Source of the DNA: Scolanthus callimorphus
Lineage: Eukaryota > Cnidaria > Anthozoa > Actiniaria > Edwardsiidae
DNA: 64,000 nucleotides
Reading direction: 5' to 3'
Assembly: GCA_033964015.1 (NCBI GenBank)
Contig: CM066918.1
Location: 248,001 to 312,000 of the forward strand
In this document: positions 48,201-63,683 of the stretch, piece after piece
Layout of the letters: every line of letters starts with the position of its first letter
Numbering within the stretch: position 1 is the stretch's first letter
Program-made: the position numbers and the translations under genes
Notes under the pieces: model-generated
What the model saw: only the letters and a program-made list of their open reading frames with translations
Told to the model about the DNA's origin: nothing
Database searches by the model: none

Positions 48201-50750
48201 TCTGTCAGTCTGTTTGTTCCGTGTCAGTCTGTTTGTGTTTGTCTGTCTGTTTAGGTCTGTTTGTTTGTTTGTTTCTGTCTGTCTGTCTATCTGTTTGTTT
48301 ACTTGTGTCTGTCTGTCTAAAAATATTGGTACTATTAAACAAGTGCAAATGCATTACATTACATCTTGAACCATTGTTCATTTACCATTGCAGCATTTGT
48401 ACTAAAAAAGAGGACGTGTAGCGCTCATGCTCGACAGGGAATACCGCTGTCAGACGATCGCATTTGGTTACGACTTCTCCCTACCAAACTCCACACTTCA
48501 TGTCTTGGTGTCTGTTGACTATTTTAAACACCACTCAGACGGTACCACATGACAGCGCCGTGGCCTGGACCGAGAATATAACGCCATTAGCATTTGACGC
48601 ATGCGTACTGAAGGCAGGCCGCAATGATATGATGCCGCTTGATGGCGGGCTCACATATATTAACTTCGTGGCGTACCAAGGTGCTCCCGCCGAAAGTGTG
48701 TCAGCTGTGGTTTTCTTGGATATGTGGTGGGATGGAACCCAGTGTAAGAGTGCAACATTCCTTCGGTGAGCTTATTACCTACACACACGCAACTTTGCGC
48801 GGTTTATATTTTATTATTCGCTAATTATTTTAATCGTTAGTAACCCAAACACTCGTAGGCGCCTTATTTGATGCGTGATCCTCTGCGCGTCCAATATCGC
48901 GCCCGCGGTTGTGAATTTCGGGACTTTTAACATAACCACAGCCACTTACGCCTGCTTCAAGGCTAAAACCTTAGTTTATTTTCGTATTCAATAACATCGT
49001 CGGGTTCCGCTTTTATCTACAGAACAAATTCAACACGCCGCCTTATGTGATATTGACAGCTCACCACCAACTGCCTGGGATGAGACGAGATGCGCTCGCC
49101 CTGTGGTAGAGGATCTGACTTCGTCCTCATTTAGAATGTGCGCCCGCGAGTTACAGACGTTTGATTGCATGCATTTAGGCGTCGATGTGGTAAGAAAGGT
49201 TTCTATATTAGAATGCTTTTCTCTGTTCGTGACCCGTGTATAGGAGATCTCCGTGTAACATATTTTATTCAGAGGACCTCAACGCGCTGAAGGTGCAGCA
49301 GCAGAGCCTGATAAAAGCAAGCGCAAAGGGCGGGAGACGGGGAACGCGACCTTTAATGGACTTGAATGACGACTGCATGCGTTTTTTTTTTTTTTTCGTA
49401 ATCCTGACTGGCTCTCGCAAGAATACACCTCAAACTATGTTATTTGTGTTGCATTGTTTAGTTACCAGTTTGTGTTATTGTTTGGCAGCACTGGTTAGCA
49501 TTTGAAGTCCTGCCGGAAAACATGCATGCTGAACGTCACATGGTCACCTTACTAAACATGGACTTACCTCCGTCATTACAAATGGCCAACGCCTTTTGTG
49601 AGGTATGTTTGTAAGTCTGATAGACTTAGCACCGTCATTACAAATGACAACGCCTTTTGCGAGGTATGTTTGTAAGTCTGATGGACTTACCACCGTCATT
49701 ACAAATGACCAACACCTTTTGTCAGGTATGTCTGGCCACCTTACTAAACACCTTAAAACCTTCATGACAAATGGCTAACGCCTTGCCGGACTCATTGTCG
49801 ATTTTTGTGCGCTTTTTTCATTATAGACGGTGATATTTAACAGGAACTATACATCTACACCCACAATCCTACTCTCGCCTATTCATCAAATGGCACCGGG
49901 AGGGCTGGAACCAGAGTTCAACACTATCACGGCGTGGGTGGAGGTAACATTGACTGGGTTTTCCTGGCGGGTTTTCGTCGCGACGGAAAGCCAGTTGATT
50001 GCACTAGGCTAAACAGGGCACGAACCTGATTGGCTTAGGCGGTTTGACTGACGGACAGAAAAATTCCAAGTCCCAAAGCAAATGCGCCGCGCAAAACAAC
50101 GCCTACGATTCACTTTGGTTTGCCTCAAAAGCGAAAAACCGTGCTTTTATAGCAATTCTGTTAGTGTTCTATCTGGCGCTGCACTCCTGTAGAAGCAGAA
50201 AGCTTGATTGGCTGCATTGTGGTTATTCCTCTTAAGGAAATGGGCTTTTCCCACACTTTAGAATCCATAAAAGAAGATTTCTGTGGCGATTAGTACTGCA
50301 CAACCAAACAATGTTATATTTGTTCCCTCGATAGAATTCAAACCGGAAGAGTTGCCGCGTGTGCCTGCGGGAATCCCGCGGACTGAGTGGAACACGTGAC
50401 CCAGTGAAAGTGTCTGTTGTAGTTATAGGTAAGTTGGAGAGTAAGAATTAACGACTCCTACCGTTCTAATAGAGTCGCGTGTAGCTAGCTAGAGCTAGAT
50501 GTTGCCGTTTCTTGGAATGCATGCTCACTGCTCGAAGTTTTAATTGTTGTTCGAATGCCTTTCTTCCCTAAACCCAATTTTTAGAACTATCAAATTTGTA
50601 CAACCATTCCTGTAAATGAACATTTTAGTTGGAGGAAAAGTAAGAATAGGGCACTGAGATCTTATCCTACTGGGCTTTTCGTTTAGGCGAAAGGACATGC
50701 AGGTCACAGCCAAGTCAACATGTGCCTCTTGTCGCTTCTCAACAGGTTGA
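39215..50750 (+). CDS. Paralogous H-type lectin / Kazal gene, head-to-head copy with frame breaks
   Basis: Same [A-B-C]-Kazal-[A-B-C] plan as the minus-strand gene. Exons: 39215-39275 (signal), 41943-42187, 42428-42544, 44796-44959, 45226-45342, 45798-45923, 46453-46549, 46968-47183 (Kazal), 48394-48775, 49023-49189, 49489-49602, 49827-49943, 50335-50428, and a tentative stop exon at 50746-50750. Lectin exons keep HDSTAVWTEDIT, LCLREIKNFDGEH and similar motifs. Unlike the minus copy, exons at 44.8, 48.4 and 49.0 kb each need 1-nt shifts to stay in frame, all at short homopolymers. It is either a young pseudogene or a real gene with consensus indels; the lack of substitution stops favours recent loss or sequence error. 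The product would be secreted. Confidence 0.78.
39296..39973. mobile_element. Large palindromic element in intron 1 of the plus-strand lectin gene
   Basis: GAGAACCTTCGCGTACGTCC...GGAAAGCTTATAGAATGGAC is inverted at 39,868-39,970 as GTCCATTCTATAAGCTTTCC...GAAAGTTCTCAG. The inner arms (CGCCGAACTGCTTGACTTT with its complement) are also paired, so most of the 680 bp folds back. No ORF. Confidence 0.85.
40315..40457. mobile_element. Foldback element, TAAGGCTGCGTACACACTT ends
   Basis: The right end AAGTGTGTACGCAGCCTAA is the inverse of the left. The interior holds CGGGCACCAGTGC and CGGGCACCGTGCC. Confidence 0.88.
40644..41367. mobile_element. Foldback element, GTCCACACGTATCCGAATAT ends, split by another MITE
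   Basis: Left GTCCACACGTATCCGAATAT and right ATATTCGGATACGTGTGGAC are perfect inverses. The middle (about 40,800-41,160) is occupied by a copy of the GAGCTCTGGGTACGAG family, giving a nesting order of insertion. Confidence 0.88.
41416..41942. repeat. Tandem copies of a lectin-exon splice acceptor
   Basis: Four copies (starting about 41,416, 41,603, 41,722 and 41,824; spacing 187, 119, 102 and 102 bp) of TGGTTTCTATCTGCAG plus CCCCTCCAGTGGAGATC precede the genuine exon start at 41,943. Each has the polypyrimidine tract, CAG and the first ~17 exon bases, then diverges into CCCCCAAAATGTCCCGGGG. Confidence 0.9.
42725..44255. mobile_element. 1.5-kb element with long imperfect terminal inverted repeats
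   Basis: Left GAGGCATTTTTTAGTAAAAG...AAATTTTACGCTCAATCCGA and right TCGGATTCAGCGTGAAAAAT...CTTTTACTAAAAAATGCCTC are inverted arms of about 200 bp. Inner GGCGGATCCAAGATGGCC pairs with GGCCATCTTGGATCCGCC. No transposase frame is seen. It lies in the intron between lectin exons ending 42,544 and starting 44,796. Confidence 0.82.
44291..44473. mobile_element. Foldback element, ACGGTGTTTACATCTTGTTG ends
   Basis: The right end CAACAAGATATAAACACCGT mirrors the left. Arms contain CCAATTCAGATCATGTGATT and its inverse, close to the element at 32,514-32,685. Confidence 0.85.
44568..44689. mobile_element. Small MITE, AGGCCCATCACCA family, copy 2
   Basis: Ends AGGCCCATCACCAACCGGGA and GTTGGTGATGGGCCT. 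A fuller version of 6118-6208, with the right arm CTGATTGGCTAAGAGTCCGC that copy 1 lacks. Confidence 0.88.
44796..44959 (+). CDS. Lectin unit B1 first half, with a frame break
   Basis: The exon starts AGACTATCCGTG (RLSVVPSV) after acceptor GCCATAG, but the conserved rest (LATAMHGKR..., VWTEDITSEDFKLCLREI) lies in another frame. One base appears missing in GTGTTTAGC at about 44,818. A second possible acceptor (GTGCCTAG at 44,815) enters the good frame directly in phase 0 and would drop the first strand of the domain. Confidence 0.75.
45798..45923 (+). CDS. Lectin unit C1 first half, donor repeated as a minisatellite
   Basis: Encodes FTVPTMIATPSHRNN and ends SITYWIE|GTAACT, the expected H-type lectin split point (phase 0), matching the 120-nt exon of the paralogue. 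The final 18 coding bases and the donor start a 30-bp tandem array. Confidence 0.88.
45904..46320 (+). repeat. 30-bp minisatellite repeating an exon end plus splice donor, about 14 units
   Basis: Unit ATTACATACTGGATAGAG|GTAACTAACGCT. Every unit except the last keeps GAG|GTAAC(T) or GAG|GTAAAT; the last reads GAGTTATGG. The first eight units stay in the lectin reading frame, each encoding TNAITYWIEV, before an extra ATTAT breaks the frame at about 46,145. Confidence 0.95.
46968..47183 (+). CDS. Follistatin/Kazal exon of the plus-strand lectin gene
   Basis: Encodes DLHPCLTVTCGNYASCAAYS, RCECPKSCPYYEEQYC and CGSNGVTYTNRCSYNQMVC. Same phase-1 in/out module as 31,472-31,693. Acceptor GTTCTAG, donor GAGG|GTACGT. 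Intact. Confidence 0.92.
47190..48315. repeat. CTGT-rich microsatellite/minisatellite, 1.1 kb
   Basis: Degenerate TGTC/TGTT tetranucleotides, with a higher-order unit of about 115-130 bp ending CCTGTCTGTGTGTTTG and CTGTTTGTTCCGTGTCAGTC. It begins within 10 bp of the Kazal exon donor. A 495-codon open frame through it encodes only Cys/Leu/Ser/Val repeats and is not a gene. Confidence 0.95.
48394..48775 (+). CDS. Lectin unit A2, whole unit with two or three frame breaks
   Basis: Frame changes are needed near the A6 run (48,404-48,409), near TTTTAAA (about 48,532-48,538) and probably at the donor, where the phase does not match the next exon. Conserved pieces read ALMLDREYRCQT, then DSAVAWTENITPLAFDACVL and NFVAYQGAPAES...WWDGTQC. 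Length 382 versus 380 in the intact paralogue. Confidence 0.75.
49023..49189 (+). CDS. Lectin unit B2 first half, one base short
   Basis: KFNTPPYVILTAHHQLP...ALALW is followed by an in-frame TAG. Adding one G at TGTGGTAGAG (about 49,104) would restore VEDLTSSSFRMCARELQTF. The exon is 167 nt against 168 in the paralogue, confirming a single-base deletion or error. Confidence 0.8.
49561..49745. repeat. 61-bp tandem copies of a lectin-exon end plus donor, 3 copies and a remnant
   Basis: Copies begin at 49,561, 49,623 and 49,684. Each repeats GACTTACCTCCGTCATTACA...GCCTTTTGTGAG and the donor GTATGTTTG. A degraded fourth piece lies near 49,760. The first copy is the real end of exon 49489-49602. 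Confidence 0.9.
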
Positions 50751-50847
50751 AAGATGCATAAGGGTGTATATTTGATGATAGAAGAGTAGAGGAAGTTGTC
50801 GTACAAAATGTATAGTCAGGCTGTGGAAGGTTGTAAAGTAAAACACT

Positions 50848-51115
50848 AAAGGCTGGCACAGACTAGGGGACAAGTCCCAGGGATTTGTACCACGAACCTG
50901 CTTCGAAGACAAGTCCCCTAGTGTGTACTCCTGTTTTTACGTTGAAATTTCAGTCGCGGGGAATAAATATTTGTCCCAGGGACAAGTCCCAGAAATCAAA
51001 CTGGTTTGATTCGTGGGACTCGTCCCTGGGACAAATTGCGCATTTTTTCTAGTGTGTATAGGCCGACACAGACTAGTTCCTGGGACTTAGTGTCCCCTAG
51101 TCTGTACCGGCCTTA
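50848..51115. mobile_element. Foldback element, AAGGCTGGCACAGACTAGGG ends
   Basis: The left end mirrors CCCCTAGTCTGTACCGGCCTT at the right. The interior repeats GGGACAAGTCCCAG in both orientations. Confidence 0.88.
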
Positions 51116-51411
51116 AGCTATCACTGCAAAGAAACGAAGCAACTTGCATAGTTTATTTAAAGGGGCTCTCCCACGCTTGCTGGCCACTTCTCTGACAAGA
51201 AAATAGCTCAAATCGCAATCCAATTCCATCCTCTTGATAACAGGTCAAAACAACCTAGAATTGCATTTGTCTAACACTTGAAAGGTTTGTCTATAAATCT
51301 GAGGATTATTTTGATTAATACGGGCAAATGTACATGTGTTTACACGGATACAATTTTACTTAATTTAAGTCCACGGTGGACGAATATTAAGCGTGCGAGT
51401 GCCCCTTCGCC

Positions 51412-51449
<38 letters not shown>

Positions 51450-51537
51450 AATTCCCAAAGCCGAACTGGAAACTCAAAAGGCTTGGTCTTTCGTAATGAG
51501 CAATGTAATTTTTTAAAGAAGATGCAATCTCGAGCCC

Positions 51538-51852
51538 AGGGCTCCCCGTTTCGTCGCCTCGATCGCAGGGGAGGCTCTGGTGACATCCATTTGAGGGTCT
51601 TCGCTGATTGGATGAAATGGCACGCACGCGTACATAAAAGTAGCTGAATCTGGCTTTACCTGTCAAAATAACATGACATTCGTTTCCTAGTCGTCTTTTC
51701 AACCTATGCCTTCGACTTGAACAAGTAATTGTGAGGCATAAAGCCACCAAGTTCTTTTACGCATGCGTCGGTGGGTGTGGATGTCAACCCATTCCCCCCC
51801 CCCCCCCCCCCCCGCGAGACGACCAGCTTGGGGAGCTCTTGGTGCGAGAATG
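51538..51852. mobile_element. GAGCTCTGGGTACGAGAATG MITE family copy
   Basis: Left CGAGCCCAGGGCTCCCCG with GGGAGGCTCTGGTGACATCC; right GGGGAGCTCTTGGTGCGAGA. A run of C interrupts it near 51,800. Confidence 0.75.
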
Positions 51853-52225
51853 AAAGAAGATGACAAAACAAATTGGTGTTAAATCCAGATGCAATAAAAC
51901 ATTGAAAATAAAATTCTTGAGCAGTTCTTTTTGTCCATTTGCTGCCAAATAAAAAAAAATTGAGGGTGGTACACATTTCCGCGTGGGAAGTAGGGAAAAT
52001 CGTTAAAAATCCCCCCACAGAACGTATACAAACCCGTAGCTCGCATTCTTTGTGGAATTGATTAAAAAGAGTGTATGCGCATGCGCATGCGCAAATGAAA
52101 TATGCCAAAATAAACAACGTTTGGTATTTAGAAGCGCTTGGTATTTACTAGTAAATATATATTTTACTAGTAAATATTAATCAACAGGCATTCTGGTCAA
52201 ATGGCGTTTTGTTGAACTCGCACAC

Positions 52226-52520
52226 AAAATAGTTGTCCCACATGGAACAGCTCGATCACTTATCAGGATATATATATGTTGAGTGCGGTAGAGTAATCGT
52301 TAGTTGTTCACTTCTCGTACAAGGGGCGTCTATCTATGGTCTGGTGGCCGGGCGTTCCCTCACCCTGTGGTACGAGTCGCTGCGAGCAACTAACACCAGG
52401 ATAGCGACTGTCAGGGCCGAAATCTCTGGCGTGGGCGTAAGAACCGTACCCACGGACGCCATACGACGCTTCAGCTCTGTCTGGAAGTATGGTCCTTTTT
52501 ATACTCGTACGTTGCCGGTC
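52226..52520 (+). repeat. Dispersed segment also present at 575-772
   Basis: GTCCCACATGGA...AGTTGTTCACTTCTCGTACA...GTCTATCTATGGTCTGGTGG...GCCATACGACGCTTCAGCTC recurs near the start of the window, where about 60 bp (CCGGGCGTTCCC...AGGATAGCGA) are missing. It is open over about 119 codons here, but I recognise no domain and the other copy is interrupted. Probably a mobile-element or gene fragment. Confidence 0.6.
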
Positions 52521-53086
52521 GAATTTCGGGACGATTGGAGATTCAACGAGGACACGCAGATTAACACGCGAAAACCGTTCAGTATGTCATAACATTCCGG
52601 TTACAAACTGGCATGCTCAGCGTATGTAGTCGATCGTTGTTCCTGGTGTTCAACTGAAAGTATTCTATTTTTGAAGAGTGAGAACTGTCAGAGAACAACC
52701 TCTGACCTGGTTAGTTTCGTTAAATCATGGAGTTAGCTAATCAATGGCGAATACGACTGACTAAAGCAAAAGCAAGTCACTTTAATTTTATTAATTATAT
52801 CTTAAAAATTTCGTCCGGTCAGTGCCGGAGAAACATCGGTAATGGCTGGAAGAAAAAAAAAGTTTAAAAGTTTTTCTCTGATTTTTGCGCCCATTCTGGA
52901 CATTTGACGTCAGTCCAAAGCGTGCTAATAAAAATCACCCTGGCAACAGTAAACCAAAACAATTGACTTCATGCAAATCGATTATCGATTATCTACTACA
53001 AAGCGAATTCCTACGGGGGCTAGTTAATTATGCGGAACAAGTAGTCACTTCGAACAAATAGACAGTCGTTTACTTATAAAAGCGAA

Positions 53087-59489
<6,403 letters not shown>

Positions 59490-60099
59490 AACGCTCGAGT
59501 GGACTTGCGTTACGGTATGTCCGACATAGAGAAGCTTACTAAGACATGTATGGTCGCATAAACAGGGGAAATCCGGGCAAGCCGAGCACAGAGCTAAGAT
59601 CATGGCTGCGAACGATACGGAAGGTATTAGAGAAACGAAAGATGGAGTTAGGGTTCCGTATAGAGAGTTTTACTAAGGTTGCACTAGGTACCAGCACAAG
59701 GTGTGTTCGCTACAGTGAGGTTCTGTTTGTCCGAGATTGTGCACATGAGAGGCAAAGTTAGGGGTGTAGCATGGCATGTACCCAACATAGAGAGGTTTGA
59801 CTCAACTAGAAGTCCTAGAATGGTCGGTACTGAAGGGGACGACACCACAAATACATTACGGAGCATTTTGGAAATGCAAAGTCTTGTCCGGTTCGACTGT
59901 CATGCCCCGCTGTCACGTCGTAAAATGCTAGAAAATGTTCTCGAGGAAACGCTGCGATAGATACTTTGACATGATTAAAATATACGCGAAATAGAGGGAG
60001 TTTACTATCTCATTGTAAATAATGTCTTTGCAAATGCAGTTTCAATATCTAATTTATTTTTTATATATCACACAATAATCTACTCTATTTATATTTACG

Positions 60100-60105
60100 A
60101 ATAAA
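60100..60105 (+). terminator. Possible polyadenylation signal of the TMEM26-like gene
   Basis: AATAAA about 610 bp after the stop codon in AT-rich sequence. No closer canonical signal was noticed. Confidence 0.3.
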
Positions 60106-60744
60106 CTGGTAATTGTTTACAAGTAACTGTCACTTCTGCATGAGTTATTTTTTGCCGTAAAATGTGCAAGTAGTGCATTTGTATAATACCAGATGAAAAC
60201 AGATTAACATTTTATCTTTTCTCTGCCTCATTCAAGATTTATGAGCTTTTCACGCGCGCACGTTATGCTCCTTACAGTACAGTAGCGTATATCCAGGGTA
60301 ATCGGTGGACTATTGAGCACTCAAGATAAAATAGTTTCGCGATTATGGTCTGTCTTTATAAATGTAAGGCTTCTCATTTGCATACTCACTCTTCTATAGT
60401 GACCAAAAACTACAAGAGCTTAACCCACGCAGGATTTAAAAAAATTGCAGTCATGCAGCCTCGGGCATACGCAGGATTTTCCAAATCTACAGGCCAATTA
60501 CAAGAATGCAGTACAGTACTTGTACCAAGGCGCAAGCTACGTACGCAATTGGCCTCGCGAATGGGCCGCGCACGCAACGACAAGGGAGTCTATCGAGAGG
60601 GAGTCTATACGTATTTTTCTTGACTCACCTGTTGCTCTTGAGCTTATTGGCAGGCCCTAGACCAAAAAGAACAAGTTGTGCCCACTGAAATCAAGTTACG
60701 ACAAAAAATCTCAAGTGATTCTCTTATTTGTTATAAGTAGAGTC

Positions 60745-60871
60745 AAGGGGCGTAGCCAGCACTTATGAGAGGGGGGTTCCAAAATTCAAAAAATAACAAA
60801 CTCCACATAGATCTCGGGGAAAAACTAGCGTTTGAAGAAATTTGCTACATTTTATTGGAGCTACGCCCCTG
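60745..60871. mobile_element. CAGGGGCGTAGCCAG element, deletion derivative
   Basis: Starts AAGGGGCGTAGCCAGCACTT and ends GGAGCTACGCCCCTG. It lacks about 170 internal bases relative to 28,035-28,334. Confidence 0.85.
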
Positions 60872-61391
60872 TAGAGGGAGACGGCCGGTTCACTACGGCC
60901 GAAGAAACAAAAAATATCCTCCGGATCAGGCGGATGTGGTTCATCCGGATCAGGCGACGGTTCAGGCGGATGTGATAGATCAGAATTAGACGTCATAAAA
61001 TGATCACGGAAGCGCAACCAATTGTTAGGGTCTTCAGGGGGATAAGCTCACGTTGATAACTCATCCCCTTGGTAAACACCTGATCCGGAAGTCACCCCCT
61101 TGGGAATTCCGCAGCCGATCCGGATTGGTCTATGACTCATCACCTTGGCCGATACTCTTGAGTCTGTGGTCATATCTGAGAAATGCGATGATGTCATGTT
61201 TTATTCTAGATTTGTGTAAGAGGTGGTACAGTATGACACGGTTTAGACATTTACGATGTTCATTTACGCTCTCATGCTCAGATGCTCTTGATCGTGATAC
61301 TTAATTAGATAATGCATTGAATTATCGACTCTAGAGGATCACGTGTCTTGACTGTAATTGTAATTCAGTTTTCTCGCGCAGGTTCACGTAT

Positions 61392-61474
61392 CTGCACCGG
61401 GCTGCCTGTGGTTTTTACATTTCGTCTCAGGCCCTTTGGCCGAGAAAAAGAAAACAAAATATGCGACCAAGAGT
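61392..61474 (+). CDS. Isolated candidate exon of an unidentified downstream gene
   Basis: CAG|GTTCACGTATCTGC...GCGACCAAGA|GTAAGT has good splice sites and an open frame (VHVSAPGCLWFLHFVSGPLA, EKKKTKYATK). No family is recognised. It could be chance. Confidence 0.2.
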
Positions 61475-61520
61475 AAGTTTTTTTTTTCTGGCGAGATCTA
61501 CTCTATAACTAATTGATAGC

Positions 61521-61662
61521 CATAACGGTGCATAAATACAGTAGGAGCCTCAACTTGAAGCCGAAATAGTTGCGAATTTTGTCTCAATTCAAACTTCATA
61601 AGTCCTCCTCGTATTTTTTTCGGTATCAAATTAAGGCTCCCACTGTTTTTATGCACCGTTAA
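61521..61662. mobile_element. Small foldback element, CATAACGGTGCATAAATACA ends
   Basis: AACGGTGCATAAATACAGTA...GGAGCCT is inverted as AAGGCTCCCACTGTTTTTAT...GCACCGTTA. About 140 bp. Confidence 0.8.
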
Positions 61663-62654
61663 TTTTGATGCCTATTCAGCGATTGAGCATGAGAGAATTT
61701 GAAACTGGACTTTTCGTCGTTTTTATACCCTGCGCTTTTTGAAAACACCGAATCCGAACCAATCATGTAGTAGGAGGAGACAGAACATGAGATACAGTTT
61801 AAAGTCTGTGAGGCAAAGCGAAAATAACATTTGGTGATCATTTTTTTTGAAAATTGTATTCGCCTGCAGTTATTTTTCATTTGCTACCTTTACCTTCTAT
61901 AATTTTTACACGGTCTGTACATAGCTGGTAAAACAGCAGACAAAGTGCGCAGAAACATAAACGTTTTAGAAGGTCTAATTACGTAAAAAGACAATGCCGC
62001 AGTAAAATAAACATCCAGTGGTGTACCAGAGCATGCGCAGCACTGCCAGTGCAGCGAGGACTGGGTGCAACTCCCAGCTGGGTGATTCTGTGGTTGCAGG
62101 AGTAAGATACAGCGAACCCTAAAGGGAGATAGGCGAGAGGAGATAGAAAAGATATCAAAATGAGAGATACCGGTTTGTTTTTCATATGCTTGTTTCATAT
62201 GGCCAAAAGCCTCGAAAATGAACACTTTTTAAATAAATAGATACATCTTGTACTAAAAATTACAGGGACGCTGCTTAATAATGCGCTGCTTAACGTGCGC
62301 AAGAGGACACGCAGACAAATCAAGGCAATTGAGATCCAAAGGACAGACAATAGAGCGACTTAATTGTTTTGTGACGCAAATATTCCTTATATCTGGTTAC
62401 GTAAGGCGCTTTAGTAAAGCGAATCCCCGATTGCTTAGTGACAGAGCGCACAAGCTGGTGCAGGTCTCTGTTAGTTCGAGTCTAGGGAGAAATACGCATG
62501 TCTTCCTTTTCAATTAAAACTACCAATCCAGCAACAATTGGACCCTTGGAAGTCAACAGACGTTTGCGAAAAGAAAATCTAAAGTGTCAGGAATAAAACT
62601 TTGCGATGCGTGCAGACAAAATCTAGTACGATGATGGTAGAGAGAACCGTTCGA

Positions 62655-63080
62655 GTAACTAAGTGGTTTAAGTTAAGAACGCAACCGGAAACTTATACAT
62701 TGTACAACTATTGAAGATCATACCAGCGCTCGCTACAGCGCACAGTACTTCAAGTGAGACGTATCTGAGTGGTTTAAGTTAAGAACGCAACCGGAAACTT
62801 ATACATTGTACAACTATTGAAGATCATACCAGCACTCTCTACAGCGCACAGTACTTCAGCTTACATGTAACTCCATAACGCATAGTAAGGCATCTCAGAA
62901 AAAAGCCCTCAGATGAGATAAGTTACCAGGAAGAGTGAGTTAGGGTAGGGAGGTTATAACTTCTACAGCGCACAGTACTTCAACTTACATGTAACTCCAT
63001 AACGCATAGTAAGGCATCTCAGAAAAAAGCCCTCACGAGATAAGTTACCAGGAAGAGTGAATTAGGGTAGGGAGGTCATA
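62655..63080. repeat. Two overlapping local tandem duplications
   Basis: AGTGGTTTAAGTTAAGAACG... through CTACAGCGCACAGTACTTCA occurs twice (about 62,660 and 62,770). TACAGCGCACAGTACTTCA... through GGTAGGGAGGT occurs twice (about 62,840 and 62,963), sharing one joint copy. Near identity indicates recent events. Confidence 0.9.
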
Positions 63081-63683
63081 GCGTCTTGAACTGTTGAACG
63101 TCCCACAAGAACACCGAGAAGACATGAAGCACTATTTCTATCTTTGAATCGCTCCAAAATGCGCAAAATAAAAATAAAATCATTCCAAACCAGTGCTGCA
63201 AGTCTGACATTGTATTTTAATTAAATCTAATGAGATTTCGTTTTGATTTTAGCGCGTTGCGAATTTATGAATATTTTTCATATAGAGTTTCGTTAATGAG
63301 ATCTCATCAGGTCTGCTAAACCTCTCACTCATTGCCTCTTGTGAAAATATTCACACAGCTATAACTTTATCAAATCTTAACCAAATCATATCAGATTTAC
63401 ACAAGAAATAATGCTTTACCTGTAGGACAGTTTGACTTAAACCTTTTTTTATTTTACGCGTTTTCTAAAATTCAGCATTTTCGGCTTTTTAGGCCAAAAA
63501 ATCAAGTCACTCAGTTTTATAAGTATGGAAACAAATCTTGCATAATTAAAAAGAGTATCAAAAGTTTGACACAATATCTAAATAAAGGCTTGATCAGATG
63601 GTTATTGATCGAATTATGGTGGTTTGAAATTTTTGGGAACTCGACTAATATTCAGCCAGAAGTGTCAGGCATTCCTGGCGAAA

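Noticed and set aside
46934..48421. A 495-codon open frame rich in Cys, Leu, Ser and Val
   Set aside because: It starts in the genuine Kazal exon but then reads through a CTGT tandem array; all frames of the array are open, so it carries no coding signal.
51340..51750. A 136-codon frame with a poly-Gly stretch
   Set aside because: It crosses a poly-C/G run and a MITE copy and has no domain.
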